17,833 nucleotides of DNA from JAAYWY01 sp050945275 (GTDB taxonomy: Bacteria > Bacillota > DTU030 > DUMP01), in assembly GCA_050945275.1 (NCBI GenBank), contig JBMNSQ010000024.1:1-17833 (forward strand), in the 5' to 3' direction. Below, piece after piece: positions 7,452-14,722 of this stretch. Below the pieces are notes generated by a model. That model saw only the letters and a list, made by a program, of their open reading frames with translations, did not search any database and was not told the DNA's origin. Every line of letters begins with the position of its first letter. The first letter of the stretch is position 1. Made by a program: the position numbers and the translations under genes.

Positions 7452-7474
7452 GCGGCAGTGGAACGGATGGGGAT

Positions 7475-8041
7475 TTACTCTGTTTTTATGACGAATGAAG
7501 CTATTTTATTGAGGAAGTAAATATTCTCTTCTTTTTCTTGGGGATGTGCAGCAAGAAGTACACATATAGCCACTATTAGTGTTTCGGCTAATCGGTTATT
7601 TATTTTAGGGTCGGTGTCGGTGCTATGTCCCACTAACCTAAAGATGTTGGCTATTTTTGACACTATGGTGGTGTTAATGTGTATAATATCGGGATCTTTT
7701 AGCAGTTCTTCATAAGCAGCACGAAAGAATATCTTGCCTAGGCCTGTTTTTTTATCCATATCAGAATATAAGATTTCTATAGTTTGTTGCATGATAACAT
7801 CTGGATCTTTGATTCGTTGGCAAATATCCTCGAGCTTACGAAAGATATTGCTCCAATTCCTTTTGAGAACGCTAATGTAAAGTTGTTTTTTGTTGGGAAA
7901 GTAATTATAAATAGTGCCTACTGCGATACCGGTTTTGCCGGAGATCATTTTCATGTCTGTTGAATGGTAACCGTGTTGTCCAAACAACTCGGTAGCCGAT
8001 TGAAGAATTTGTTCCTGTAAATCTTTGATTACTTTCGGCAT
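7475..8041 (-). CDS. TetR/AcrR-family transcriptional regulator
   Basis: The protein has 188 residues, the usual length. The N-terminal helix-turn-helix is clear: ILQSATELFGQHGYHSTDM followed by ISGKTGIAVGTIYNYFPNKKQLY (about residues 12-55), including the family signature GTIYNYFPNK. The C-terminal ligand and dimer domain is helical and divergent, so the effector is unknown. ATG with GGGAGG eight bases upstream fixes the start. It lies 58 bases downstream of the YHS-domain gene on the same strand, so the two are probably cotranscribed under the Mn2+ riboswitch. Plausible targets are its own operon or the adjacent ATPase gene, which has an 18-bp dyad in its leader. TetR regulators usually repress and respond to small molecules. 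Metal control would come from the riboswitch rather than from this protein. Confidence 0.88.
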   Translation of the reverse strand: MPKVIKDLQEQILQSATELFGQHGYHSTDMKMISGKTGIAVGTIYNYFPNKKQLYISVLKRNWSNIFRKLEDICQRIKDPDVIMQQTIEILYSDMDKKTGLGKIFFRAAYEELLKDPDIIHINTTIVSKIANIFRLVGHSTDTDPKINNRLAETLIVAICVLLAAHPQEKEENIYFLNKIASFVIKTE

Positions 8042-8099
8042 GAAATTGACCTCCCTTAGTTTTGTCCGTGAGCAGCTTTTAAGGTGGGCAATTAGCCAT

Positions 8100-8477
8100 C
8101 TAAATTTTTGTTTCAGTCTCGATTTCCCTTAAGCTGTCTACAAACTTCTGCCGGCAATCCCAACTACAAAAGTAGTAGTAACCGTCATCTGTTGCCACAA
8201 TGTAGCTGTTTTGTCGCGGAATCTCGCGGCCACAAATCTTATCGCAAACTAGCTTTTGGGAGTCAATAGGGTTTTCTTTCTCTGACAAGTCTAAGGAAGG
8301 TTGTGACGGTTCTGCTTGTCTTTTAAGCGGATTTCTCGCTGAAGTAATCCCTTGTCCCATAGTTAGGATCAAAGAAAACACAAGGCGGAGGAAAAACATC
8401 AAGGCAAAAAAGTTCAACATTCCCATCATGGAGTTATGAAAACCTTCTCCTAACGTAGTCAGACTATCGAGTCCCAT
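8100..8477 (-). CDS. Membrane-anchored YHS/TRASH-like metal-binding protein
   Basis: The protein has 125 residues. A hydrophobic helix (about residues 19-40) is followed by a polar linker, then a C-terminal domain with Cys78-x3-Cys82 and Cys104-x3-Cys108 in the pattern CDKICGREI...YYYFCSWDCRQKF, typical of YHS/TRASH treble-clef metal-binding domains seen in heavy-metal ATPases, metallochaperones and metal sensors. It probably binds or delivers a metal at the membrane. The ATG at 8477 is preferred over an in-frame GTG at 8486, because GGGGG ends eight bases before the ATG but abuts the GTG. It is the first intact gene behind the Mn2+ riboswitch and is followed by the TetR gene. The exact metal and role are unknown. 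Mn2+ is suggested only by the riboswitch, and cysteine ligands would more usually suit softer metals. Confidence 0.8.
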   Translation of the reverse strand: MGLDSLTTLGEGFHNSMMGMLNFFALMFFLRLVFSLILTMGQGITSARNPLKRQAEPSQPSLDLSEKENPIDSQKLVCDKICGREIPRQNSYIVATDDGYYYFCSWDCRQKFVDSLREIETETKI

Positions 8478-8760
8478 AACCTTCACCCCCTTGACCTTAT
8501 TTTAGAATCCTATCGCTCGGGTAAAAATAAGTCCCCAAAAGTAATTGGTTATAATTTTGAACTATAATTCATGGTAATGCTTAGGCTGTATTTTGTCAAT
8601 GTTTCTATCTCTACCTGCTAGTGAGGTATCTACCAGTTGGGGCAGTGCATTAAAAAAGACAAGTGAAATTAGCTCTGTCCTTTTAGGTATGATTTGTTTT
8701 GAAGTAACATACAAATCTAGGCTTGGGCACTGCTACGAGCACTGATAAATGTTGAGGCAA
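8478..8760 (-). other. Long leader with ORF remnant between riboswitch terminator and YHS gene
   Basis: These 283 bases separate the riboswitch terminator from the YHS start. One minus-strand frame is open for 56 codons (8732 down to 8562) and reads like protein in its last part (ELISLVFFNALPQLVDTS, ending PKHYHEL), but has no ribosome binding site and only a TTG as possible start. It could be the tail of a deleted gene once controlled by the riboswitch, or chance. There is also an inverted pair GGCAGTGC/GCACTGC (about 8641-8648 with 8727-8733). Confidence 0.4.
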
Positions 8761-8804
8761 TAAAAATAAGACCTTAAACACATACTGCGTGCGTTTAAGG
8801 TCTT
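8761..8804 (-). terminator. Riboswitch expression-platform terminator
   Basis: On the minus strand AAGACCTTAAAC (8804-8793) pairs perfectly with GTTTAAGGTCTT (8779-8768) over 12 bp with a 13-base loop, followed by ATTTTTA. The 5' arm contains the last conserved aptamer bases and the 3' side of aptamer stem P1, so terminator and aptamer closure exclude each other. Metal binding should stabilise P1 and let transcription continue, an ON switch. Confidence 0.88.
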
Positions 8805-8896
8805 GCTGTCTGCCTGAGCAGAGGACAAACCAGGACTCATCGTCACGTGTTGTTGGCTTGTCCGGGCGCTAGGCCCTAGCTACTCCCCTTGTAAAC
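8793..8896 (-). promoter_or_regulatory. yybP-ykoY Mn2+ riboswitch
   Basis: Reading the minus strand, both signature segments are present: AAGGGGAGTAGC (8890-8879) and AGCAAGACCTT (8807-8797). Stems in the expected order are: P1, GTTT-(AC)-AAGG with CCTTAAAC; P2, GGGC/GCCC; P3, GGACAAGCC/GGTTTGTCC (9 bp, one G-T) with inner hairpin GAC/GTC; P4, TCTGC/GCAGA. Layout and signatures match the L. lactis and B. subtilis Mn2+-sensing aptamers. The family senses Mn2+ and usually controls Mn exporters, TerC-like proteins or P-type ATPases. Here the first intact downstream gene is the YHS-domain membrane protein, then a TetR regulator. The overlapping terminator indicates transcriptional control with activation by Mn2+. 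Confidence 0.93.
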
Positions 8897-8962
8897 TCAT
8901 TGTAATACAGGTTAGTACTTTTGGCTAGTCTTACTATCTTTTGCTCATATTTTGCTGGTCCA

Positions 8963-8968
8963 ATTATA
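8963..8968 (-). promoter_or_regulatory. Candidate -10 box for the riboswitch transcript
   Basis: A perfect TATAAT on the minus strand lies 67 bases before the aptamer P1 stem. No good -35 is seen at 17 bases. A nearer TACAAT (8904-8899) with TAGCCA 17 bases upstream is an alternative, but its start site would cut off the 5' side of P1, so the distal box is preferred. Confidence 0.4.
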
Positions 8969-9111
8969 CCACTGGCTTTTTTAGAGGCACCCTCTGTGGT
9001 TTCCCGCATTTGAGGGCATATTTTCGGGGACGGCTGCATCTTGTTTCTTTATTCGCTCTTGAATGTTAGAATTATTCATAGGAAATGATTGGATTGGGAG
9101 AGGATGATCTG

Positions 9112-9354
9112 GTGAAAAACAAGATGCGATTATGTCTAGGAAGTGTGCTGACTTTAGCCGGCACGATGATTCTATGTACTGTTTACCTGGGAATGGCAAT
9201 TTACATACCTAACATGACAGGATGGAGTACCCCGCCGGGAAAATTCATGTCAGCCCTCATGGATACCGGAGGGATTGCTTTTGGGATCACCGGATTAGTT
9301 GTGGTAGGCGTGGGGCTTATGATCCTATATAATGAGTATTGTGATAACAAGTAG
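9112..9354 (+). CDS. Small two-helix membrane protein, unknown function
   Basis: The protein has 80 residues with two hydrophobic helices (about 6-32 and 52-73) separated by a short loop containing GWSTPPGK, and a charged tail NEYCDNK. I do not recognise a family. GTG at 9112 is chosen because GAGG lies eight bases upstream. The in-frame ATG at 9085 has only AGGAA directly abutting it. The gene ends 35 bases before deoC and is on the same strand, so it is probably the first gene of the deoC unit. A role in nucleoside transport is possible from position but is not supported by any motif. Confidence 0.6.
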   Translation: MKNKMRLCLGSVLTLAGTMILCTVYLGMAIYIPNMTGWSTPPGKFMSALMDTGGIAFGITGLVVVGVGLMILYNEYCDNK

Positions 9355-9389
9355 GTGGCGGCCAGGATCAATGCTAAGGAGAGATGGCG

Positions 9390-10049
9390 GTGAATAAGAG
9401 CGCTTTGGCAAGTATTATCGACCATACGCTTCTTAAAGCCACAGCTAGTAGCGATGAGATTATAAATTTGTGCCGGGAAGCGGTAGAATACGGTTTTGGC
9501 ACTGTCTGCGTGCAGCCTTGTTATGTTAAGTTGGCGGCTGAAGAGCTTAGGACAACACCGGTTAGAGTAGCCACAGTTATCGGTTTTCCGCTTGGAGCCA
9601 ACACGAGTGAAATTAAAGCAGCTGAGGCTGTGGAGGCAGTGGCAAACGGTGCAGCTGAGCTAGATATGGTGCTTAACGTGGGAGCTCTTATAGAAGGGCG
9701 CCTGGAATATGTTGAGGCAGACATAAAGGCGGTGGTGACGGCAGCTGCAGGAGCGCTAATTAAGGTGATTTTAGAGACTTGCTATCTGTCTAAGGAAGAA
9801 ATAGTTCTAGGCTGCCAGCTGGCGGTGGCAGCTGGAGCTGATTTTGTTAAGACGTCCACCGGTTTTGGTACTGGCGGGGCAAAGGCAGATCATATCCGCT
9901 TAATGCGCCGGACCGTTGGTCCTAACGTTGGGGTCAAGGCTTCGGGTGGCATCCGCAGCTACCAAGATGCTATTACTATGATACAAGCTGGGGCCAGTCG
10001 TATCGGTGCCAGTGCCAGTATTCAGATTGTTTCCGGGGTTAAGGAATAG
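9390..10049 (+). CDS. deoC: Deoxyribose-phosphate aldolase
   Basis: The protein has 219 residues, normal for bacterial class I DERA. It cleaves 2-deoxyribose-5-phosphate into glyceraldehyde-3-phosphate and acetaldehyde in the cytosol. Seen: IDHTLLKA at the N-terminus, Asp92 in AAELDMVLN, Schiff-base Lys154 in DFVKTSTGFG, and Lys183 in GVKASGGIR, the catalytic set of the family on a TIM barrel. The start is taken as GTG 9390, eight bases after GGAG. An in-frame ATG at 9384 is only two bases from that site, so it would be poorly spaced. It is followed 119 bases later by pdp. The pair degrades thymidine and deoxyuridine if a phosphopentomutase is supplied elsewhere, since none is in this window. 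Confidence 0.96.
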   Translation: MNKSALASIIDHTLLKATASSDEIINLCREAVEYGFGTVCVQPCYVKLAAEELRTTPVRVATVIGFPLGANTSEIKAAEAVEAVANGAAELDMVLNVGALIEGRLEYVEADIKAVVTAAAGALIKVILETCYLSKEEIVLGCQLAVAAGADFVKTSTGFGTGGAKADHIRLMRRTVGPNVGVKASGGIRSYQDAITMIQAGASRIGASASIQIVSGVKE

Positions 10050-10126
10050 TTGATTAGATTTTTCCCATACTGTGATCTTTCCCACAATCTGACCTGTTTT
10101 GGTACCGGGGAGAAAGTCAAATGAGG

Positions 10127-10171
10127 AAAGGAGGTGTTGGTAACAGCCCATGAGCTGTTACCCCAAACATG
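10127..10171 (+). promoter_or_regulatory. Ribosome binding site and start of pdp separated by a hairpin
   Basis: A strong AAAGGAGGTG (10127-10136) lies 34 bases before the pdp ATG, too far for normal initiation. Between them GGTAACAG (10139-10146) pairs perfectly with CTGTTACC (10155-10162). Folding out this 24-base hairpin brings the site to about 10 bases from the ATG. Family alignment of the N-terminus (MRVLDIIAKK) and an in-frame TGA at 10151 leave ATG 10169 as the only sensible start. This is either a structural bridge or a translational control element. Confidence 0.65.
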
Positions 10172-11473
10172 CGAGTACTGGATATTATCGCTAAGAAACG
10201 AGACGGCGGGGAACTTACAGCAGCCGAAATTGAATTTATGGTTAATGGGTATGTAGCTGATGATGTTCCTGATTATCAAATGGCGGCATTTCTTATGGCT
10301 ACTTACATACGTGGCATGACCAAAGCGGAGACAGCAGTGCTCACCATAAGTATGGCTAAATCAGGCGATGTGTTGGATTTGTCCAGTATACCCGGGTGCA
10401 AAGTAGACAAGCACAGCACTGGCGGTGTAGGCGATAAGACCACCCTGGTGGTGGGTCCACTGGTGGCGGCTGCTGGAGTGCCGGTTGCCAAAATGTCCGG
10501 GCGCGCCTTGGGACATAGTGGAGGAACAATAGATAAACTGGAGTCTATTCCCGGTTTTCGAGTGGAGCTACCGGAAGGGGAATTTTTAAACAATGTGCGC
10601 TGCTTAGGGCTGGTAATTTCCGGGCAAACCGGGAACTTGGCTCCAGCTGATAAGAAAATATATACCTTGCGTGATGTTACAGCCACTGTAGCCAGTATTC
10701 CTCTTATCGCCAGCTCCATTATGTCTAAGAAAATTGCTGCCGGGGCCGATGCTATTGTCCTGGATGTGAAGTGTGGGTCAGGTGCCTTTATGTCTGATTT
10801 AGATTCAGCCAGAGCTTTAGCCCAGACCATGGTGGATATTGGAACCAGCGTGGGCCGAAAGACGATAGCTGTAATTAGTAATATGGACCAGCCGCTGGGA
10901 GCGGCAGTGGGCAACGCGCTAGAAGTAAGAGAAGTCATAAATACCCTTAACAATAGGGGGCCCAAGGACCTTACAGAACTATCATTAACTTTAGGTGCGT
11001 ATATGTTAATGCTGGCCGGCAAGGTGGATTCTGCCCTGCGAGGAGAGCAAATACTTCGAGAAGTCTTGGCTAGCGGAGCTGCCTGGGAAAAGTTTAGAGA
11101 GTTTGTAGCTGCCCAAGGTGGAGATGTCGAAGCGATTGACCATCCTCAATTGTTACCCCAGGCTCGTTTTCGGCTGCCGGTGCTGGCGCCGACAGATGGT
11201 TATGTAGCCAAGGTACGGGCCGACATTATAGGCCAGGCGTCGATGAAACTTGGGGCTGGCCGGGAGACAAAAGAAGATGCTATCGATTTAGCGGTAGGTA
11301 TTGTAGTGAAACGTAAAGTAGGGGATAAGGTAAGACGGGGAGATGTATTGGCCGAAATACATGCCAGCGAGGCAGTCCAAGGAGAAACAGCTGTCGCCCA
11401 GGTGGTACAGGCGTATACTATCGTGCCAGAATCCATCAAGTGCCCTACTCTCATTTATCAGGTGATCAGATAA
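10169..11473 (+). CDS. pdp: Pyrimidine-nucleoside phosphorylase
   Basis: The protein has 434 residues, like B. subtilis Pdp. It phosphorolyses uridine, deoxyuridine and thymidine to the base and (deoxy)ribose-1-phosphate. Seen: N-terminal MRVLDIIAKKRDGGELTAAE, the phosphate-binding signature KVDKHSTGGVGDKT (about residues 79-92), KMSGRALGHSGGTIDKLE (about 107-124), SSIMSKKIAAGADAIVLDVK (about 180-199), and the C-terminal lipoyl-like alpha/beta domain. Choice of pdp over deoA rests on resemblance to the Gram-positive broad-specificity enzyme and is not certain. It lies downstream of deoC on the same strand. Its leader has an unusual hairpin between ribosome binding site and ATG. Confidence 0.94.
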   Translation: MRVLDIIAKKRDGGELTAAEIEFMVNGYVADDVPDYQMAAFLMATYIRGMTKAETAVLTISMAKSGDVLDLSSIPGCKVDKHSTGGVGDKTTLVVGPLVAAAGVPVAKMSGRALGHSGGTIDKLESIPGFRVELPEGEFLNNVRCLGLVISGQTGNLAPADKKIYTLRDVTATVASIPLIASSIMSKKIAAGADAIVLDVKCGSGAFMSDLDSARALAQTMVDIGTSVGRKTIAVISNMDQPLGAAVGNALEVREVINTLNNRGPKDLTELSLTLGAYMLMLAGKVDSALRGEQILREVLASGAAWEKFREFVAAQGGDVEAIDHPQLLPQARFRLPVLAPTDGYVAKVRADIIGQASMKLGAGRETKEDAIDLAVGIVVKRKVGDKVRRGDVLAEIHASEAVQGETAVAQVVQAYTIVPESIKCPTLIYQVIR

Positions 11474-11597
11474 CGTGGTAACGACATGAGGTCATTTTTC
11501 GCATACAGTCTGTGCCGGGCGGACAGAGGTTCCAACGGGAAGACGGGGAGATTTCTCGGTTTGGTTTGAATTTGGATTAGAGAGGAGAGGGAGCCGC

Positions 11598-12896
11598 ATG
11601 TCTTGTGTTGAGGGAGAAGTCCTATGCAGTGAAAACTATGCTAGACAGCTGGATACAGAAGAAGAGTTAGCCGATTTTCGGGAGCGCTTTTATATTCCCC
11701 CAGGAACCATTTATATGGACGGCAACTCATTGGGTTTACTCTCGCGCGATGCTGAAGACAGCCTATATAAAATTTTGACCGAGTGGAAAGAACTCGGGAT
11801 TGATGGGTGGACCAAAGGCATCCCGCCCTGGTTTTCTTTATCAGAAGAGCTAAGTTACGATTTAGCCCTGCTGGTAGGAGCAGAGTCGAAAGAAGTTATT
11901 ATTACCGGGTCCACTACTAGCAATTTGCATAACCTTATGGCTGGCTTTTACCGGCCCTCTGACAAGCGGTATAAGATATTGGCTGATGAACTAAATTTTC
12001 CGTCCGATAAGTATGCCTTAGAGAGCCAACTACAGTTGTGGAGCCTTGATCCGAATGATAGTCTGGTGGTAGTTTCTTCACGAGACGGCTTTACTATTGA
12101 GGAAGATGATATTATTGCTGCCATGACTGATGAAGTAGCAGTGGCCGTATTGCCATCTGTTCTTTACCGAAGTGGTCAGTTGCTAGATATGAAACGGCTG
12201 ACCAAAGCGGCCCATGAACGCGGTATCCTGATTGGATTCGATCTTAGTCACTCGGCCGGGGCTGTGCCTCACTCGCTTCACGATTGGGGCGTGGACTTCG
12301 CTTTTTGGTGTACCTATAAGTATCTGAACGGCGGTCCGGGTTCGGTAGCGGGTCTGTTTGTTCATCGTCAACATTTTGACCGCTTGCCGGGTTTGGCTGG
12401 CTGGTGGGGCTACCAAAAGGATAAACAGTTTGATCTGTCATTGGATTTTCTCCCCGCGACTGGTGCCGGAGCGTGGCAAATTGGCACACCGCACCTTTTT
12501 AGCGTGGCTCCTCTTATTGGATCTCTGAAACTCTTTCGTGAGGTAGGGATGACAAAGCTACGAGCCAATTCACTGGCACTAACTTCTTACTTAATCGACC
12601 TCATGGACGCTGAGCTTAAACAGGAACCCTACAATTACCGGGTGGTTACGCCCCGAAATCCTGAGCGCCGTGGCGGCCACGTAGCCATAGAACATAAAGA
12701 GGCGGTACGCATCAATGCGGCTCTTAAAAAGAGGGGAGTAATTCCGGATTTCAGGCCGCCTAACATTATCCGCCTGGCTCCTGTCCCCCTGTATGTAACG
12801 TTTCATGATGTTTGGTTGTTAATCCAGCACTTGAAGGCCATTATAGATAATAAAGAATACGAATCTTTCCCTAAGCAGCGCGATACGGTAGCGTAA
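11598..12896 (+). CDS. kynU: Kynureninase
   Basis: The protein has 432 residues, near the usual 410-430. It is a fold-type I PLP enzyme hydrolysing L-kynurenine to anthranilate and L-alanine. Seen: YMDGNSLGLL (about 39-48), GSTTSNLHNLM (104-114), FDLSHSAGAVP with Asp215 and His218 for the cofactor, the PLP lysine Lys241 in WCTYKYLNGGPGS, then GWWGYQ (268-273) and FQIGTP-like AWQIGTPHL. All family hallmarks are present, so the enzyme should be active. It is preceded by a GGAGAGGGAG-type ribosome binding site and followed 17 bases later by adeC, so the two are probably cotranscribed. No tryptophan dioxygenase or formamidase lies in the window, so kynurenine would have to come from outside or from genes elsewhere. 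Confidence 0.93.
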   Translation: MSCVEGEVLCSENYARQLDTEEELADFRERFYIPPGTIYMDGNSLGLLSRDAEDSLYKILTEWKELGIDGWTKGIPPWFSLSEELSYDLALLVGAESKEVIITGSTTSNLHNLMAGFYRPSDKRYKILADELNFPSDKYALESQLQLWSLDPNDSLVVVSSRDGFTIEEDDIIAAMTDEVAVAVLPSVLYRSGQLLDMKRLTKAAHERGILIGFDLSHSAGAVPHSLHDWGVDFAFWCTYKYLNGGPGSVAGLFVHRQHFDRLPGLAGWWGYQKDKQFDLSLDFLPATGAGAWQIGTPHLFSVAPLIGSLKLFREVGMTKLRANSLALTSYLIDLMDAELKQEPYNYRVVTPRNPERRGGHVAIEHKEAVRINAALKKRGVIPDFRPPNIIRLAPVPLYVTFHDVWLLIQHLKAIIDNKEYESFPKQRDTVA

Positions 12897-12913
12897 CAAA
12901 AGGAGGCAAAGCA

Positions 12914-14716
12914 ATGTATTTAGCAAAACGTTGTCCTCTGGCAGAATTGACAGCGGAGCTGGCTGCTGCTGCCCAAGGCAAAATTAAAGCTGACACGGTT
13001 GTTCGGGGTGGCAAAGTGGTGAATGTATTTACAGCGGAGATTATAACGACCGATGTTGCCATTTATTCGGGACGAATTGTACTGGTGGGGCAAGTGGACC
13101 ATGCTGTTGGTACGGAGACTAAGATTATTGACGCTAGTGGCTACTATTTAGTTCCTGGCTTGCTAGACGGCCATATTCACGTGGAATCGAGCATGGTAAG
13201 CGTTACCCAATTTGCGCGGGCGGTGGTTCCCCGCGGTACTACTACAATTTTCATGGATCCGCACGAAATTGCTAATGTACTAGGGATGAGGGGCATAAAG
13301 CTTATGGTGGAAGAAGGAAAAAATCTTCCCCTTAAGGTTTTTACCACCATGCCTTCTTGCGTCCCGGCAGCGCCGGGTTTTGAAGATGCCGGAGCGGTTA
13401 TCGGGCCCAAGGAAGTGGCCGAGGCAATGACCTGGGAGGGCATTATTGGTTTGGGTGAAATGATGAATTTCCCCGGTGTTTTAAATGGCGATCCTAACGT
13501 GCATGGGGAACTTAAGGCGACCTTGGAGGCTAATAAAGTAATTACCGGGCATTACTCTATCCCGGAAACCGAAGTAGGGCTGCAGGCTTATGCGGCCACC
13601 GGCATTGCTTCTTGTCACGAAGGGACACGTCCGGAAGATGCGCTCTCCCGCTTGCGTTTGGGCATGTACGCTAAATTGCGAGAAGGTTCGGCTTGGCATG
13701 ACATAAAAGCTAATGTCAAAGCGATAACGGAGTACAAGGCTGACGCCCGCCGGGCGCTCCTGGTAACTGATGATACCCACCCGAACACTTTGCTTACTGT
13801 GGGCCACCTAAACCATGTGGTTCGTCGGGCCATCGAAGAAGGAGTAAATCCTATCCAAGCTATTCAAATGGCTACACTTAATGCGGCCGAATGTTTTGGT
13901 GTAAGTCGTGACTTAGGTAGCATTGCCCCTGGCCGCTGTGCTGATATGTTATTTATACGTGACTTGGCCCAGTTTGAACCGGAAAAAGTGATGGTGGACG
14001 GAGAGATAGTGGCTGAAAATGGCCAGTTATTAGTGGAGCTGCCGCCCTACACTTATCCGCAGTGGGCGAGCAATTCGGTCCATGTTAAAAGTGCCTTAAC
14101 GGCTCGTGACTTTCTTATCCCTGCCCCCCGGACTAGCGGAACAGTTACCGTCCGGGTTATGGAGATTATTGAAGCTAAAGTGGGAACATTAAGCCGCACG
14201 GCCCAAGTTGAGGCCAGAGAAGGTAAGCTTTATGCTGATCCAGCCCAGGATTTGGCTAAGGTGGCATCCATTGAACGGCATGGCGGTCCGGGTAATATGG
14301 GTCTGGGTTATGTCCGTGGCTTTGGCTTTAAGCAAGGAGCGGTGGCCTCCACCGTCGGTCACGATAGCCACAATCTTCTTGTTGTTGGCACGAACGAAGA
14401 AGATATGGCCGTTGCCGGAAATGCCCTGGTGAAATCTGGTGGAGGTATGGTGGCGGTAAGAGACGGTGAGATATTAGCCCTGCTGTCTCTTCCTATTGCT
14501 GGTCTGATGTCCCCGGAGCCAGTGGAGAAAGTGGATGAGAAGGTACGTGCTTTGGAAATGGCATTCCAGGAGCTGGGTTGTACTCTTATTTCTCCATTTA
14601 TGACCATGGCGCTACTTCCCCTAGCAGTACTGCCGGAGCTAAGGATTACTAATCGCGGGTTGGTCGACACTGTTAATTTTGAGCTAGTAGATATAGTTTT
14701 ATCGCCTACAAAGTAG
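12914..14716 (+). CDS. adeC: Adenine deaminase (amidohydrolase superfamily)
   Basis: The protein has 600 residues, full length for the AdeC/Ade family. It converts adenine to hypoxanthine and ammonia at a binuclear metal centre (Fe/Mn in studied enzymes). Metal and active-site motifs are intact: GHIHVESSM (His87, His89), FMDPHEIANVLG (about 113-124), GLGEMMNFPGVL (about 179-190), TGHY (His213), ASCHEGT (His235, Glu236), VTDDTHP (Asp286, Asp287), followed by the usual APGRCADM segment and C-terminal domain. The ribosome binding site AGGAGG lies about 8 bases before the ATG. It is 17 bases behind kynU and followed by a small-peptide gene. It fits purine salvage or nitrogen release alongside deoC and pdp, which handle pyrimidine nucleosides. 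Confidence 0.95.
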   Translation: MYLAKRCPLAELTAELAAAAQGKIKADTVVRGGKVVNVFTAEIITTDVAIYSGRIVLVGQVDHAVGTETKIIDASGYYLVPGLLDGHIHVESSMVSVTQFARAVVPRGTTTIFMDPHEIANVLGMRGIKLMVEEGKNLPLKVFTTMPSCVPAAPGFEDAGAVIGPKEVAEAMTWEGIIGLGEMMNFPGVLNGDPNVHGELKATLEANKVITGHYSIPETEVGLQAYAATGIASCHEGTRPEDALSRLRLGMYAKLREGSAWHDIKANVKAITEYKADARRALLVTDDTHPNTLLTVGHLNHVVRRAIEEGVNPIQAIQMATLNAAECFGVSRDLGSIAPGRCADMLFIRDLAQFEPEKVMVDGEIVAENGQLLVELPPYTYPQWASNSVHVKSALTARDFLIPAPRTSGTVTVRVMEIIEAKVGTLSRTAQVEAREGKLYADPAQDLAKVASIERHGGPGNMGLGYVRGFGFKQGAVASTVGHDSHNLLVVGTNEEDMAVAGNALVKSGGGMVAVRDGEILALLSLPIAGLMSPEPVEKVDEKVRALEMAFQELGCTLISPFMTMALLPLAVLPELRITNRGLVDTVNFELVDIVLSPTK

Positions 14717-14722
14717 CAAATC

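Larger units (their letters stand above)
6938..7474. other. Gene-poor spacer rich in dyads
   Basis: No convincing gene lies in these 537 bases. They hold the ATPase ribosome binding site and an 18-bp dyad (6965-6982), a 22-base element resembling one at 17694 (7012-7033), a possible frameshifted small membrane-protein relic (7082-7227, minus), an 8-bp inverted repeat GTACTGCA/TGCAGTAC (7233-7240 with 7258-7265), a 13-bp hairpin (7286-7318) and the terminator-like hairpin after tetR (7415-7451). Short ORFs of 60 to 66 codons here lack ribosome binding sites and look like chance. Confidence 0.55.

Noticed and set aside
7107..7498. ORFs of 66 (minus) and 60 (plus) codons
   Set aside because: Neither has a ribosome binding site and both run through the dyads at 7286 or 7415. 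The hydrophobic signal in this area is in a different frame.
8484..8486. GTG start for the YHS protein
   Set aside because: The G-rich ribosome binding site would abut the start codon. The ATG nine bases further in has proper spacing.
8981..9079. 32-codon minus-strand ORF starting MNNSNIQERI
   Set aside because: The composition is protein-like, but there is no ribosome binding site and it ends in a small hairpin followed by A residues. It is left out as unsupported.
9201..9425. 74-codon minus-strand ORF overlapping the two-helix gene and the start of deoC
   Set aside because: Antisense to better supported genes, with no ribosome binding site.
10303..11022. 239-codon minus-strand ORF inside pdp
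   Set aside because: It lies wholly antisense to a gene with clear family motifs, has no ribosome binding site, and its Ser/Pro/Thr-rich translation is typical of a shadow frame.
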